From Homarus americanus (lineage: Eukaryota > Arthropoda > Malacostraca > Decapoda > Nephropidae): a stretch of 64,000 bases of DNA. The DNA lies in contig NW_024737068.1 of the NCBI RefSeq assembly GCF_018991925.1, positions 9,031,885 to 9,095,884 of the forward strand, written 5' to 3'. Under the pieces are notes generated by a model, which ran no database searches, was not told the origin of the DNA, and worked only from the letters and a program-made list of their open reading frames with translations. This document shows positions 35,078 through 46,079 of this stretch, piece by piece. The first letter of the stretch is position 1. Each line of letters starts with the position of its first letter. The translations under genes were made by a program, and so were the position numbers.

Positions 35078-37578
35078 GCTTAAAAAAATCATCTGGCATT
35101 ACAAATAAAATATTAAGTGGTGTCTCCATTTTGAAAGAATTAAGAAGCCAATTTACCCTGGAACTGGCAAGTAGATACAGTACAGTACAAGGCATAAATG
35201 TTAACTAGAGTCGAGTTATCCTCTTCCTCACAACTATACTAAGCAATACACGACAACTCCAGTTACTGTACCATCATACAAACATGTAAGTAACCCATTA
35301 AATCTTTATTACAAATATAAATCAAACAGTAACAATGATTTGAGGTCATCTTTAATAATAAAATACTGTACAAAGAGGAGAAAAGCAGTTCTACAATTCA
35401 ACAACTTTTGACAAATGCAATAGCTGAAATATAATGACAGTACAGTGTAGAGAATAAAATTTTTCCTTCTGCAATAAAATAAGGATGATGATGGAATTGG
35501 TGAGGATGAGAGGGTTGCTGAATGTGTATAAATAAGTGAAAAATATAGAGGAGAATAGAGATAGTAAAGGTGAGGTGGGGAGGGGGGGTATAAGGACCAT
35601 GCTTGAGTGGAGGGAGACATCCTACAAACAGGGAGCAAAAGGTAAAACAGGAGTTAACATAGAATGGTTATTAAAGTAGACACAGGGTGATATTAGCGGC
35701 CTTAAAAACGATTCAAAACCTACATTCTGTCTCGTAGCTGCTGGCTGTCGGAGGCCGTCCCTACTTGCTTCAGTGATCGCTCCAACGTACTGGTGGCATT
35801 GTTGATTGTGAAGAGGTGTGTCGTAATCTTGTCACATAACTGAAATTTTTCCCACAGTAGGTCAATACTAACTTATGAAAAATACAGTACAGTAGTTGAA
35901 ATATATATAAAAAAATGGCATCCTTATTCCATGAAACATAATTGGGAACAAAATATACTTCAATCACTAATAGGTAAACTAAAATAGTTATTCCGAGAAT
36001 GGTGAATATGCAAGGAAACAGCTAATCAAGGAAGGACAAATTACCCAGGGAGGACTGAAGTAGGGATAAAGGGGGAGGTGGAGTGAGGGGATGTGAGAAC
36101 TGACATTGATTCCAAAAAATAAATCACTTCCTTATCCTACATAAACTTCACCCCTTGACTAAAGGAATGCCACTTTTATTACTTTATTTGGCTAATGGCA
36201 GACAATTTTATTCAGCTCAGAGGAAAGCTCATACACAAGGGGTTAAAGGCTTGAGGAATGATAACTCTCTAAACAAGGCATGACAGATCACAGCTCACAG
36301 AAATATTTAAATTCTTGAGCAACATGTTGAACACAGATCCTAATCAGTGTCAATGTATACAGGATTCTTCACCAAGCCTTTAATACACAAGACAGCAGTG
36401 TGGCACTGATTGGCAAGTCACTTTCCTAATTACAGTATAAAGTCAGCTTGGATGAAGGTTGTGACCAGGGCTTGTACCAGAGATCCCCAAGGCAAAAGAC
36501 AGGTGCACCCCATACTTGAGGGGTACAGGGGATCACCTGAAGATTAGCGCCCTAACTTATTTCATCTGGTATTTAAACACCCTAACACTACCTAGGGTGG
36601 TTACGTTTAGGTGAGGTTACGAAATGTTAGTACAGTATCAGGGTGTTTAATAATCATTAGATGATAGTACTGTACACAGTAAGCCGGAAGGCCCAATTTT
36701 CACTCATTAATCCACTACCTCTTGTACTCAACCTTCCTCTACTCTTAAGAAGTAACTACTGTACAAGTACAGCATCACAACAATTTAATTCATTTTCCGT
36801 TTTGGAGATGTCGGGGATTACTGAACACATACCACTAAAGGAAGAAGAGAGAGAGGAAAGAGAAGTGAGAGGAAAGAGGAGGAAAAAAAGAACAAGGAAA
36901 GATGGATGTGCAAGGAAAATGGGAGGGAGGGAGAAATGAATGAATCAGGAAATTAAGAAAAAAGGGGCACTGCAATCCAAAATGGGTTTTTTCTGGTCCT
37001 GTGCAGTACTTACACAAGCAGTCTCTCACAGGCACTAACATTCATCTCTCAAAACACAAGTCCTAACATTCACGTCCACTTACTCTCTTCTTATCTTGTT
37101 TATGCTCTCGACAAGGGAAATTTCAGTAAATACAGTACAGTGGATTGATATTTAGTGAATATGTTTCAACTTATCATCCTTTGTTAAAAAAATAAATAAA
37201 ATAAAATAAATAAATAAAAATAAAATCTAATGCAAAATGTTTAAGAATCTGAAAATAAATCAAAACAGTTGACAATCTCCTTTAATGTACTGTATATAGT
37301 AATGATAATTTGGTCAAATACTATACTGTACTGTTAAAGGAATTAAAATATACATACCCTGTACTACATACTATTAGGACTGGATTATTTTTACAGTGTG
37401 ATGTACAGTAGTTTCTCCTTCTCAAGAGATACACACCTGAAAGAATTCCGTTCCTGAATTTGCTGCAGGAGCAAATCCCACGGTTGGATTAGTGGTTCCA
37501 TACGAGCGTTGTGAGCCCCCACCACCTTGCTCGCCGTTCAGACGGGAATACCCTGAAGCCATTGTCTATCTGCCAAGG
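26244..37578 (-). CDS. Syx13: Syntaxin of the Syx13/STX7/STX12 type (endosomal Qa-SNARE), complete coding sequence
   Basis: Coding exons on the - strand: 37437-37562 (ATG at 37562; exon starts at 37578 after TTGCAG), 35724-35839, 34370-34532, 31388-31522, 28910-29042, 26739-26821 and 26244-26345 (stop TAA). All have GT/AG borders and matching phases, giving 285 residues. The N-terminus is Gly/Ser-rich (MASGYSRLNGEQ). The three-helix Habc region follows (LCDKITTHLFTINN, then HGDKQRRIQAERLHNEF). The SNARE helix runs roughly residues 190-252, with the 0-layer Gln in MVTAQGEIV (about residue 220) and DSIEDNVESTHGHVEEGRDE. A basic NKSRRR precedes one membrane helix (about 259-281). Family role: Qa-SNARE for fusion of early/recycling and late endosomes, anchored with the N-terminus in the cytosol. 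The choice among Syx13, STX7 and STX12 is by resemblance only. The introns carry a mariner, a MITE and LINE debris. Confidence 0.93.
27317..27420. repeat. Single end of a pogo-like element
   Basis: CAGGTATGCCTCATTTAACA followed by GGGATGCATTCC is preceded by TA and resembles MITE tips of the NNCCTCATTTAAC type; no inverted partner end is visible. Lies in an intron of the syntaxin gene. Confidence 0.35.
31870..32127 (+). pseudogene. C-terminal fragment of an RTE-like LINE reverse transcriptase
   Basis: In shifting frames the + strand shows GSEACAVK, then a sequence corresponding to the common 'M..W..GV...DR...E..R..LGIE.V.EVL.RGRLRW..HVE.MNE' tail of these reverse transcriptases; KCW/VLHRG-like, LRWLEHVEKMNE is readable near 32090-32125. 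Several frame breaks. It abuts the mariner remnant at its right end and lies in the syntaxin intron between 31522 and 34370. Confidence 0.5.
32133..33195 (-). pseudogene. Mariner transposase (D34D), nearly full length with a few lesions
   Basis: Starts MTERVDQRICIKFCYKLEHS at 33195. There is a TGA at 33118-33120 just before MIKKALGDDSMSEAQIKLWY. The helix-turn-helix region (SGRPSTSRTPENVERVRAAI, LTVQELEEDLGIPRTS) is followed by the catalytic motifs VIAGDESWVYGYD, LHHDKAPAH and YSPDLAPCDFWLF, with 34 residues between the last two Asp residues, the mariner D34D signature. A TAG near 32640 and a frameshift near 32200 (before CFEKWKGRWEKCV) are the other breaks; the frame ends GEYFEGD-TAA. Family relatives include the GVQW3-like and Mos1-type proteins. 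All three catalytic residues are present, but the protein is interrupted. It sits in a syntaxin intron on the same strand. Confidence 0.9.
33434..34058. mobile_element. 625-bp TA-flanked MITE containing a minisatellite
   Basis: Left end CAGTAAACCCTCGATAA and right end TTATCGAGGATTTACTG are inverted repeats with TA on both sides (33432-33433, 34059-34060). Subterminal text on both sides is about 'tatcgag / ttatcc' motifs in opposite orientation. The interior is a 20-bp minisatellite and a duplicated 56-bp block (AAATTATCAACCCATATATG at 33539 and 33591). Lies in a syntaxin intron. Confidence 0.85.
33668..33930. repeat. Minisatellite, 20-bp unit, about 13 copies
   Basis: Unit ATGGTAGGTGACACAGAGGC, with AGGC/AAGC/AGGT variants. 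It explains overlapping - strand open frames of the type CHLPCLCVTYH, which I reject as genes. Confidence 0.92.
35022..35074. repeat. (CT)n microsatellite
   Basis: About 26 uninterrupted CT units in a syntaxin intron. Confidence 0.95.
36150..36250. repeat. Dispersed repeat, copy 2 (pair with 496-607)
   Basis: Shares the CCACTTTTATTACTTTATTT and ATTTTATTCAGCTC blocks and the terminal GGGGTTAAAGG with the copy at 496-607, in the same orientation. Confidence 0.5.
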
Positions 37579-37739
37579 CTGCAATAAATGACTAGAGTTA
37601 GTTAGGGCATCTTACTTCTGCTCTAGTCTTTTTCTGTATGGCTTTGTGTGAAAACTGAAAAATGGACTTTCATATGTAAACAAATAATTATTTTAGACCT
37701 AATATAATATCACCACAAACATATTAAATGATGTGGCCA

Positions 37740-37899
37740 TGTACAGTAGCTAAAACAACTATCTGTGCATACTTTGTGGGAAACAATATGAGACCATGGA
37801 TGATAAATTTGGGTATACGAGGGCTGTCACTAGTCACACGTAATATTTCGGAGCATGTCGACCCCCACCTGCACAGATAGTTGTTTTAGCTACTGTACA
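37740..37899. repeat. Perfect 30-bp inverted repeat with 100-bp loop
   Basis: The arm TGTACAGTAGCTAAAACAAC plus TATCTGTGCA (37740-37769) is exactly inverted at 37870-37899. The position is just upstream of the first syntaxin coding exon, in its 5' untranslated intron. ACCATGGATG also occurs twice, at about 37794 and 37918. No reading frame. Confidence 0.9.
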
Positions 37900-38419
37900 C
37901 ATAACTGTAATTACGGACCATGGATGTAAATCATTCAAAAACAACTAATGACACAAACAAATTAAAAAACGTTACTCAACCAAGAAATAAATGGTGACTG
38001 TTAGGGTAATTTTATTAGGTTCATGTTCTATGTTATAAGTGATTTTGCTAATAGTTCCCCTGGGTACTGTTCTGTTTACACAACCACGACACTTTATATA
38101 AAAATACAGTAACTGTACATCATCATCTTTACACTCGTTGACTTTCTTTGCTCTCCATAAGAAATTCGATTCACAGTATTGCACTTATTTTTTTTTAACC
38201 TGTGTACAAATTAAAGGAGTGCACCACTAAACTCATGTAGCTATATAAAATGACATCAACCAAGGCCAATATCCAAAATGGCTATGAAGTTAATAGCTTC
38301 TGCAGTCAATATGAACCAACCAGAACAAACTGAGCCTTACCTATTTAAACCAAGTAAGATATAACTGTAGGGAAGAAAGGTAAGACATGGTTCATGTTAC
38401 ATAGTCATTAATGATTTAT

Positions 38420-38860
38420 ATTTTTACTATCTACCTCTGTCCTCTTCGCCACTTATCACCTCGTTAGCCGCTTGGGTGGTGGGTCATGTCTCTGTTACGC
38501 ACTGTCAGCAGCTACTGGACATGCATTGGCTCCTGAATGAATCTGTACCTGCTCCATTGTTGGTCAAATCTGGCCTTGAAAGAGCTACTACTCGGTGCCT
38601 TCACAACACTCTCTGGCAGGTTGTGGCTTCTTGAACCTTGACCTGTGACCTCTAGTGGGGTGGGCATCCACCAGCTCCAGTTATGGACACTCGGCTGAGT
38701 AGTGCCCTCTGAGATATTTATAAACTTCAATTAGGTCACCCCCTGCCCATCTATAGTACAAGCTAGGCAGCTGCAAATGTTCTAATCTGTCTGGGTAACT
38801 GAGATGCCATAGTGCAGGCACCAGTCTGCCATATAGACAAGGTCGCCATTTCCAAGAGTA
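38420..38860 (-). pseudogene. 3' end fragment of a CR1-like LINE
   Basis: On the - strand about 38730-38512 reads LEVTGQGSRSHNLPESVVKA and SFKARFDQQWSRYRFIQEPM, the typical end of a CR1-like reverse transcriptase reading frame. Upstream text (38720-38860) corresponds to the 'RGDLIE.YK' region with frame breaks. The same family recurs at 41050-41757, 55740-56740 and 62241-63240. Confidence 0.65.
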
Positions 38861-38974
38861 TATCTATCAAAATGGTCTAGCTGACAGGATGTGCAAGTGT
38901 TCAAAATGCAAAAGTAAAATTACACAGTGCCACTTCAAGATAAGTGCTTTCATTGATACCTGATATCAAAGTAT

Positions 38975-41880
38975 ATGTACACTAAGTTCTTTCTGCTTAA
39001 CATTCTTGATCTTTGCTTCAACTCTAACCCCACACACTATTCATACTCAATTTCTGCCCCCTTAGAGTCTTCTGATCACAATATTATTTCTATTAAATCA
39101 AACTGGGCATGGGCACCTCCCCCACCCCCATCTAAATGCCAACTATGGCACTATCGGAGGGCAAGCTGGCAATCCTTGCGAGAATTCTTCTCTGACTTTC
39201 CCTGGGATGAATGTTGCCTTTCTACTCGGTATGTGCTGACAGCATTGCTGGGGTTATACTCGGTGGTATGAGTGCATTCATCACATCTTCTACCAAAACT
39301 TTCACTTTACAATCATGGTTTGATCGCTCCTGTTCTCCTGCATGTAGGGAGAGAGATAGGGCATATCGAGCTATGAAACTATCTCCTTCTCCTGTTACCC
39401 GCTCCTCTTTCATTACTTCTAGGAATCGTTGTAAGGCTATTCTTCATAGGGCCAAGCAGAATTTTATAAAAAGAAAGACCGCTGACCTGACTAACTCTTC
39501 ATCTAGTAAATCCTTCTGGTCCTGAACCAAAAACATCTGTGATAACTTCTGCACTCCCTCTTTTCCGACCTGATAACTCTATAGACAACTTTCTCACTGA
39601 TGAAGCAAATCTATTTGGCACCTTATTCTCCTTTAACTCCACCTTAGATGATTCCAACTCTATTCCTCCTGCTCCTCCTACTGAACCTATGCACTTTCCT
39701 ATAATCTCCACTCACAGGGTTGCTGGTGTGTTATCCAGGTTGGATGTGAGTAAGGCGCATAGACCGGACAGAATACCCCCCTCGTGTTCTGAGGGAGTGT
39801 GCTGACATTCTGGCCCCTGTGCTTCCTCGGCTCTTTCGCCTTTGCCTCAAAACCCGAACTTTTCCTTCTTCTTAGAAATATGCCTCAGATCAGCCCACCC
39901 TGAAGAAGGGTGACCATTCTAATCCTTCTAACTATTACCCCAGTGCCCTAACTTCATCCCTCTCTAAGATTTTCGAAACTATCTTAAACTCTCATTTTCT
40001 CCATCACTTTGAACACCTTTTTCTTTTGTCGGATCACCAGTATGGCTTTCGCCAGGCGAGATCTACTGGTGATCTGCTCTCCTGCTCCACCCATCTTTGG
40101 TCATCCTCTTTTAAAGATTATGGGGAAACTTTTGTCGTGGCCCTCGTGGCATTTGACAGGGTGTGGCACAAGTCTTTGTTTCTAAACTTCCCTCTTATGG
40201 TTTCTCTCCCCCACTTTGTTTTCTAATTTCTAGCTTCCTTGAAAACCGATCCATGGCAGTTGTTGTCAAGGGATCGACCTCTCACTCTTTCTCTACCAAT
40301 AATGGTGTCCCACAGGGTTCTTTTCTTTTGCCTACTCTCTTCCTTCTTTATATCAATGATTTACTTCACACTACAACTAATTCTATCCATTCTTACGCTG
40401 ATGATTCTATTCTTCACACATTATAAAAATTTTTCCTTCCCCCAATTCTCAAACTAGAACTGATTCTAGAGCTGATATCATATCATCTATCAATGCAAAT
40501 CTGTGCAGCATCTCCAAATGGGGAGGCAGAAACTTGGTTAAATTCTATAATAATAAAACAGTACAGTATTTACCAATTACACTTTCCAAAATAGAATATC
40601 TCCCACCAATCACATTTAAAAATGCAATCATTCTGCCAAATTCTAAAATAGATAAGCTAGGCCTCATCATTTCCTCTAAAATGTCAAGGAAGCAACACAT
40701 CCACAACATTGCTAAAGCTGCCTCCCGAAAGTTGGGAATGCTGTACAGATGCCATAGCTACTTCACTCCTGAGCACTTGCTTCAAGTTTATAATGGATTC
40801 ATTCACCCTAACTTAAGAGTACTGCTCTCATATCTGGGGTGGTTCTTCTTTTGTCCAACTGTTAGATAGGGTGGAATCAAAGTTATTTCGTCTTATTAAC
40901 TCTCCTCCTTTAGTTGATAATCTCTCTTCCCTTTCTTTTTGCCGCAATGTTGCTTCACTCTCTCTTTTACAGGTACTTTAATGAGCAATGTTCGGTGGAT
41001 TTGGTATCCTGTGTACCTCTGGCAAGGCTGTCGGCTCATTTGTTTGTTTCATAAATGACATGCCTGATGTTGTACACTCCTCCATACAAATGTTTGCGGA
41101 TGATGCCAAGTTATTTCAAGAAATCAAGACTGTGAAGAGCTGCAGAAGGATCTCTGTGAGCTCCAAAAATGTTCGAAGATATGGCTGCTGAGATTCAATG
41201 TCACAAAGTGTAAGAGGATGCACCTGGGACGTACCAACGGTAAGGAGACGTATCATATGTCCCAACGGGATGAAGAAACTATATTATTTGAGACTGAATG
41301 TGAGAAGGACCTAAGTGTGTATGTTGACAAATAAATTATTGGGTCTTATATGAAGGTCATTCAGATATCTAGACAGTCCGTCCCTCGTAACGATCTTCAA
41401 GAGTGAAGTGCTTTCCCATCTGGAGTACTGTCGCCCCACCTGGTCCCCGAGATATGCCAGGGACTGTCAGTTGGTTGAAAATGTTCAAAGGAGGGCCACC
41501 AGACTGGTGCCTGCACTTCGGCACCTCAATTACCCTGAGAGATTGGATCGCCTGAACTTGCCTAGCTTATACTACAGACGGGCAAGGGGCGACCTAATTG
41601 AGATGTATAAGCATCTCAAGGGGCACTACTCAGTCGAGTGTCCTTACTTGGAGCTGGAGGACGCTTGCCCCACAAGGGGTCACAGCTCAAGATTGAAGAA
41701 GCCGCAAGTCCAGAAAACTGTGAGGGCAAACTTTTTCGGAGTGAGTTGTGAACTCTTGGAAGTCACACTAGAATAACCCGGTATAGTACACCCTTCTTTC
41801 CTCACACAGCCAGACTGTGGAATGCTCTGCCTTCTTCTGTTTTTCCATACTCTTACAATCTGCCTCACTTCAAAAGGTAA
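38975..41880 (+). mobile_element. Jockey-like LINE, 5'-truncated and frame-broken, with a nested LINE fragment
   Basis: The endonuclease end is visible near 39000-39090 (LDLCFNSNPTHYS, ESSDHNIISIKSN). It is followed by the linker helices (CRERDRAYRAMKLSPSPVTR, RCKAILHRAKQNFIKRKTAD). Reverse transcriptase is at 39700-40430 (LDVSKAHRPDRIPPS, YGFRQARSTGDLL, VAFDRVWHKSLF, NNGVPQGSFLLP, LYINDLL and YADDSILHTL with the catalytic ADD). The thumb and C-terminal part follow (SYFTPEHLLQVYNGFIHPNL, about 40750-40810). The very end, HTARLWNALPSSVFPYSYNL..FKR and TAA, is found only at about 41800-41880, after an unrelated LINE piece. Many frameshifts; not functional. Confidence 0.8.
41050..41757 (+). pseudogene. 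CR1-like LINE reverse transcriptase fragment nested in the Jockey-like LINE
   Basis: Begins FINDMPDVVHSSIQMFADDA (RT motif with ADD) and continues, after breaks, to HLEYCRPTWSPRYARDCQLV, ENVQRRATRLVPALRHLNYP and RRARGDLIEMYKHLKG. It stops at VQKTVRANFFGVS. This is the C-terminal half of a CR1-like reverse transcriptase. Both ends are cut in mid-frame where the Jockey-like sequence resumes. Confidence 0.75.
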
Positions 41881-42404
41881 ATTTGCACTGTCACACCGCA
41901 CTCTGTTAGAAAGTAAAAAATATATTTTTCTAGTGTATTTGTGTGTGTTAAGACCGAATATGACCTTCATTTCTGGCGGAAATTAGCCAGGTTTTTTTTT
42001 ATAAATTTTTTTTCGTTGGACGTTTTCCGAAAAAAAAATCATGGCAAAATACGCCAAAAAACACTAGAAAAACAAAAACAAAACCTAACCTAACCTAACT
42101 GACTCTCACCACATGATGGAATCACCTATTTCTTACCTTATTGGCCTGGTTCTTGTTCGTCGTTGGATTCTGAGATTCTTACACAACGCCACATATGTTG
42201 GTCTTTGCTTTATTTACATTCAGTCTTGCTCTTAGTACACTTTACTGAGGTTGGAAGAACACCATGCAATCGAAAAAATGCTATATTTCTTCGTTTTATT
42301 CCCAAAAACTCGCAATCAGCTCCATATAATTTAAGTGACACCATCGCAGACTTCCATGGTCGAAACTGAACTTAAATTTCGAAATATGAGACCCAAAATA
42401 AAAC

Positions 42405-42565
42405 AAGAATTTGATTGGGCCAAATATACCGCGAATTAAACCCAAAATAATTTTAATTGGTTGTAAAAACAAAAACGCTTTTGACTGGCCGCGTGACGTG
42501 TACAGGAACGCATGCGCGTGATGATTTATGAAGGAGACGCAGGAGACACGCAGTGTTGGAGGTGA
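42405..42565. promoter_or_regulatory. Promoter-like island with NRF1-type motif
   Basis: Contains ATTGG near 42414, ATTGG-like TTGGTTG near 42457, GTGACGTGTAC near 42491 and ACGCATGCGCGTGA near 42508 (NRF1 palindrome). GGAG|GTGAGG, a possible + strand splice donor, follows near 42563. Could start a non-coding first exon or serve the divergent - strand syntaxin. Weak. Confidence 0.25.
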
Positions 42566-44639
42566 GGCAGGCGATAATGGAGGACGATTAATGGAAGAAA
42601 ATAGAGAAAATTTTGGATATGCTATCTCCGTTATTATACATTTCCACCGGTAATGTAATAGATGAAAATTATCTTATAATTAGACGTGTTATTAGAATAT
42701 GATAATAGATTGGTGGTAGGAATGTGCGGTGTGTAAACGCAAAAATATCCTTCGAAAGGCTGGTTTTCCAGCATCTTCGTGGTGTAGATTAATATAGTCT
42801 TTTCTCTAAGATTACTAAGTTTTCATTAATTGTTGTGGTATGCAAGGAAAGTACACTGTTACCCTAAACTGCACCATGACAACTGCATAAAGGGTTTAAG
42901 TTCCCTTAAGTAGTATTTTCTTAACACTGGCCATTTTGCTCAGGCCTGGCAAGATCAGCTCAACTGAACAATTTGCTGAGCTGTACTGCCAACCTTGCAG
43001 GACAAGAAATATACAACAGAAGTATAGACCATCTCTCCCCTAGAGACCAGTTGTTGAGATAAGCGGTCTCCTGCTCACGTTATACACAAATAACAAGCCA
43101 GTTAATAAAAGCCATTAGACGCTTCTAGTGACTTTTAGTTACATCTACTACCTCGCAATATCACGACAATTCATTATACAGTAAATATGATTTCAAATGT
43201 TACACATACTGATCAGATAACAACAATAAAGTACCATCATCATACCTGTCACCTACACACACTCAGCCACAACCCTCAAGCCCAACACCAGCTACCAGTA
43301 CCAATGTTAAAACTATACTACGAACGCTTCAGCTACACAATTTATTATTTTTAAGGGATATATATCAGCCAAACTTCTTATAGCAAAATTAAAAATATCA
43401 AGCGACTATTTCATTAATTTTGTCTAGGGATATCTGCTTCTTGGAAAAACAAAGTATAGTGTTGCAGTTCTATTTGTGGTAGTCTTTAACATTAGTCGTC
43501 ATACACAGCTGACCCTTCTATATTATGTTGCTCCATTACGATTATCAGGTAGTTTATGTTTTAGTAACGTCATTTAATCATAAACTTCGTAGAAATTTTC
43601 TTTTAAGATTAGTATCATCTAAGATGTGAATTAAGAAAAATAAGATTATGTCAAGGAATTAAATTTTTCCTAGCAATAAATAACAAGACCAGTTGATTCT
43701 ATTGTGATCAACCACTTTTTTATGACATTAACATAGGGGAAACTTATGCAGCTCTGATACAAACATAAGAGGAATTTAAACCTGATTCGTGGAAAAGGAA
43801 AAATAATTTAATCATTAAATAGTTATATACCTATATTATGATGGATACTATATGGTCTGTGTTGTGGGTGGTTGTTCATCTACTATTGAATCCGGATCTT
43901 AATTCTGGTTTCAGTAAACAAATCTCTTGACCCACCATCGTCAGCACGTCACTCTATCTTTCTTCGCTGCATAACAGGGGACAAGTTACTGTAGTCTGAT
44001 ATAATAAATTGATATATACAGTGCCGTCTACTCTAAATGATCATTAATCAAACAACGAACTCGTCCACACAATGACATAATCTGTCGACCAGTGAGTCAC
44101 ACTTTCTCAATTGACTTTCTCAATTAAATGACTTTGAATGAGTTTAAAAGTTGTTACCGTAGTATTAAAGAGATCAACCGATTATTAATAATTAAATGGC
44201 TCATATTAATAATAATAATAATAATAATGATAATTATTATTATTGTTATAAATTATTTGGGTTAAATTGGATTGCTATTTTTGTACAATTGCTGTATCTC
44301 CAAAGACTAAAGAACCAAACATAACGGGAGGTAGGGAAATATATAACTATGGTAGGTTGGTACAAGCTGCAGTAAGTAATCCTTATTTACATATATGATC
44401 CAGTGTACAGGCTTTAATCCTGGCTTAAACTACTGGTGATTCCCCTGTTCCTCTCTTTTTATTTTATTTTTTGTTTTTGTTTCTCAAAGTTAGGTTAGGA
44501 GTTTCTTCTAAGGGGATTTGTCCTACACGGGGTCCCGGGCTGTGGTAAATAGGAGACGGGCCAGACCTGTACAGTACGTATTCAGAAACCTGAGCATTCA
44601 TGTTCGAGACGGCCCAGAAACTATTACTCAGAGGCGACA

Positions 44640-44705
44640 AACTGTGTTTCTATTGGTCGTCATCGCTGCTCACTGACACGTGATTGGTGCTTTGGGTAAG
44701 TGACC
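44640..44705. promoter_or_regulatory. Promoter-like island: two CCAAT boxes and an E-box
   Basis: ATTGG (inverted CCAAT) at 44652-44656 and 44683-44687 flank CACGTG at 44677-44682; GTAAGT follows at 44696. Combination suits an animal promoter, possibly of the - strand syntaxin about 7 kb away, but no transcript evidence. Confidence 0.25.
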
Positions 44706-45192
44706 TTGAGAGGACGACGCTGAACGACAACGTGTGGATTATTGATATTCTGTTCGATACGTTTTGCCGGGGCTTTTGGCCATTCCTCCTCACATTACAA
44801 CAGCCTCCCCAGGTCTTCTGAATAATTATTTAGTCAGTTTGCAAAGATCAAAAGTAAAAGTATATTTATATGAAAATTGCAATTATAGAAAACGTATTGA
44901 AAAATTCGAGGATATTGCACTTGTAAATACTGTACTGTATATTCTATATGTTCTGTTTCTTCGTGTACATTGTGCCATATGTACACTACACCTGCATTGC
45001 CGGTTCCATGACAAAACCCCAACGGGGTTGTCATTTATCAACACTAATCTAACCTAACCTAACCTAAACATAAAAGTGTTTTATTTTATATTTTATAAAT
45101 GAGACTGGGGTTTTGTCCGTTGGGGTTTTATCCGGTCACCGCATTGCCTACAATAATATACCGTATACCTGCACTCTGTAACATTGTCTACC

Positions 45193-45875
45193 TAGGGTTG
45201 CCATATCTGAACTTTCAAAAAAGAGGACGCTCCCGAGGACATCCCCCCCCCCTCCCGCCCGGCACACACAGGCTAATATACAACATACATGGTATAGAAA
45301 TCTTTAAAAAAAAATTACCTTTGCTTAAGGCTGAACATCTTCATTCCCTTAGCTGCTGTCTTCTCCCCCCACTGTGTGTGGTGTGCCCACGCATACTTTT
45401 CTGTAGATCGGATCTTTTTTCAGTATTGGCTGATTGTTCTCTAGAAAGGTATAGAAGTTACTGCAAGGTGTTTCTCGGAAGTTGTACTGTACAGTTAGAA
45501 TGCCTTTCGTTGTTTAACACTCAATTTGTTCCTTTCCTTTGTCCATTGGCTTTGCATCAGTGAAAAAACTTTCTACATTTGCATTGCGAGATGATATAGC
45601 AAAGAAGAATTGTGCAATTCTTAGCAATTCTGAGTGACATTCAATGTTTGATTTTTCAAAGTATCTGGTCCACTTTTTGTGCTGGCAGATTACTAAATTC
45701 TTCATCACTCTTGTAATTTTCCACAAACTGCTTCAGGTTACTAACTTGGTCAAAACACTTCATCAACTTCTACCCCCTTATCAATCAAATATTTGACAGC
45801 TAAGTTGACAACACCGTACAGGCGTACAAGTTACTTACCAGCTGACGAAAACTGAACGAGACCTCTACGGTTTCC

Positions 45876-45928
<53 letters not shown>

Positions 45929-46079
45929 ATTACAGTGTCATGGTTTTTTTTTCCGTGGAGAAAATGATGGAAGCTGAAATTCCGGAATTTTGAAGAATTT
46001 CAAAAATTCCTTCCGGATGAAGATTTCGAGACCTAAATGGAGGACATGTCCGGGAAAATACGGACGTATGGCAACCCTA
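45193..46079 (-). mobile_element. hAT-like non-autonomous transposon, second copy, inverted
   Basis: Ends TAGGGTTGCCATA and TACGTATGGCAACCCTA-type repeat match the element at 6367-7221, in the opposite orientation; the interior aligns along most of its length. The 8-bp flanks (TGTCTACC and GGTCTGTG) match only partly, so the target duplication has decayed. It has an expanded CT microsatellite (about 45887-45924) and retains the hAT C-terminal segment at 45514-45726 on the - strand. Confidence 0.85.
45514..45726 (-). pseudogene. hAT transposase C-terminal segment (copy 2)
   Basis: Reads KWTRYFEKSNIECHSELLRI, AQFFFAISSRNANVES and on to a stop at the same place as the 6712-6906 copy. Only about one residue differs in the shared part. 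Fragment of the dimerisation domain; not a full transposase. Confidence 0.7.

Larger units (their letters stand above)
41881..45192. other. Intergenic, AT-rich; two promoter-like islands
   Basis: No coding region is supported. Contents: a short AACCT run at about 42082-42100; a GC/CpG-richer stretch at 42480-42565 with ACGCATGCGCG (NRF1-like) and TGACGTG; an AAT/ATT stretch at 44208-44245; a CCAAT/E-box island at 44640-44705; and a second AACCT run at about 45047-45067. Confidence 0.45.
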
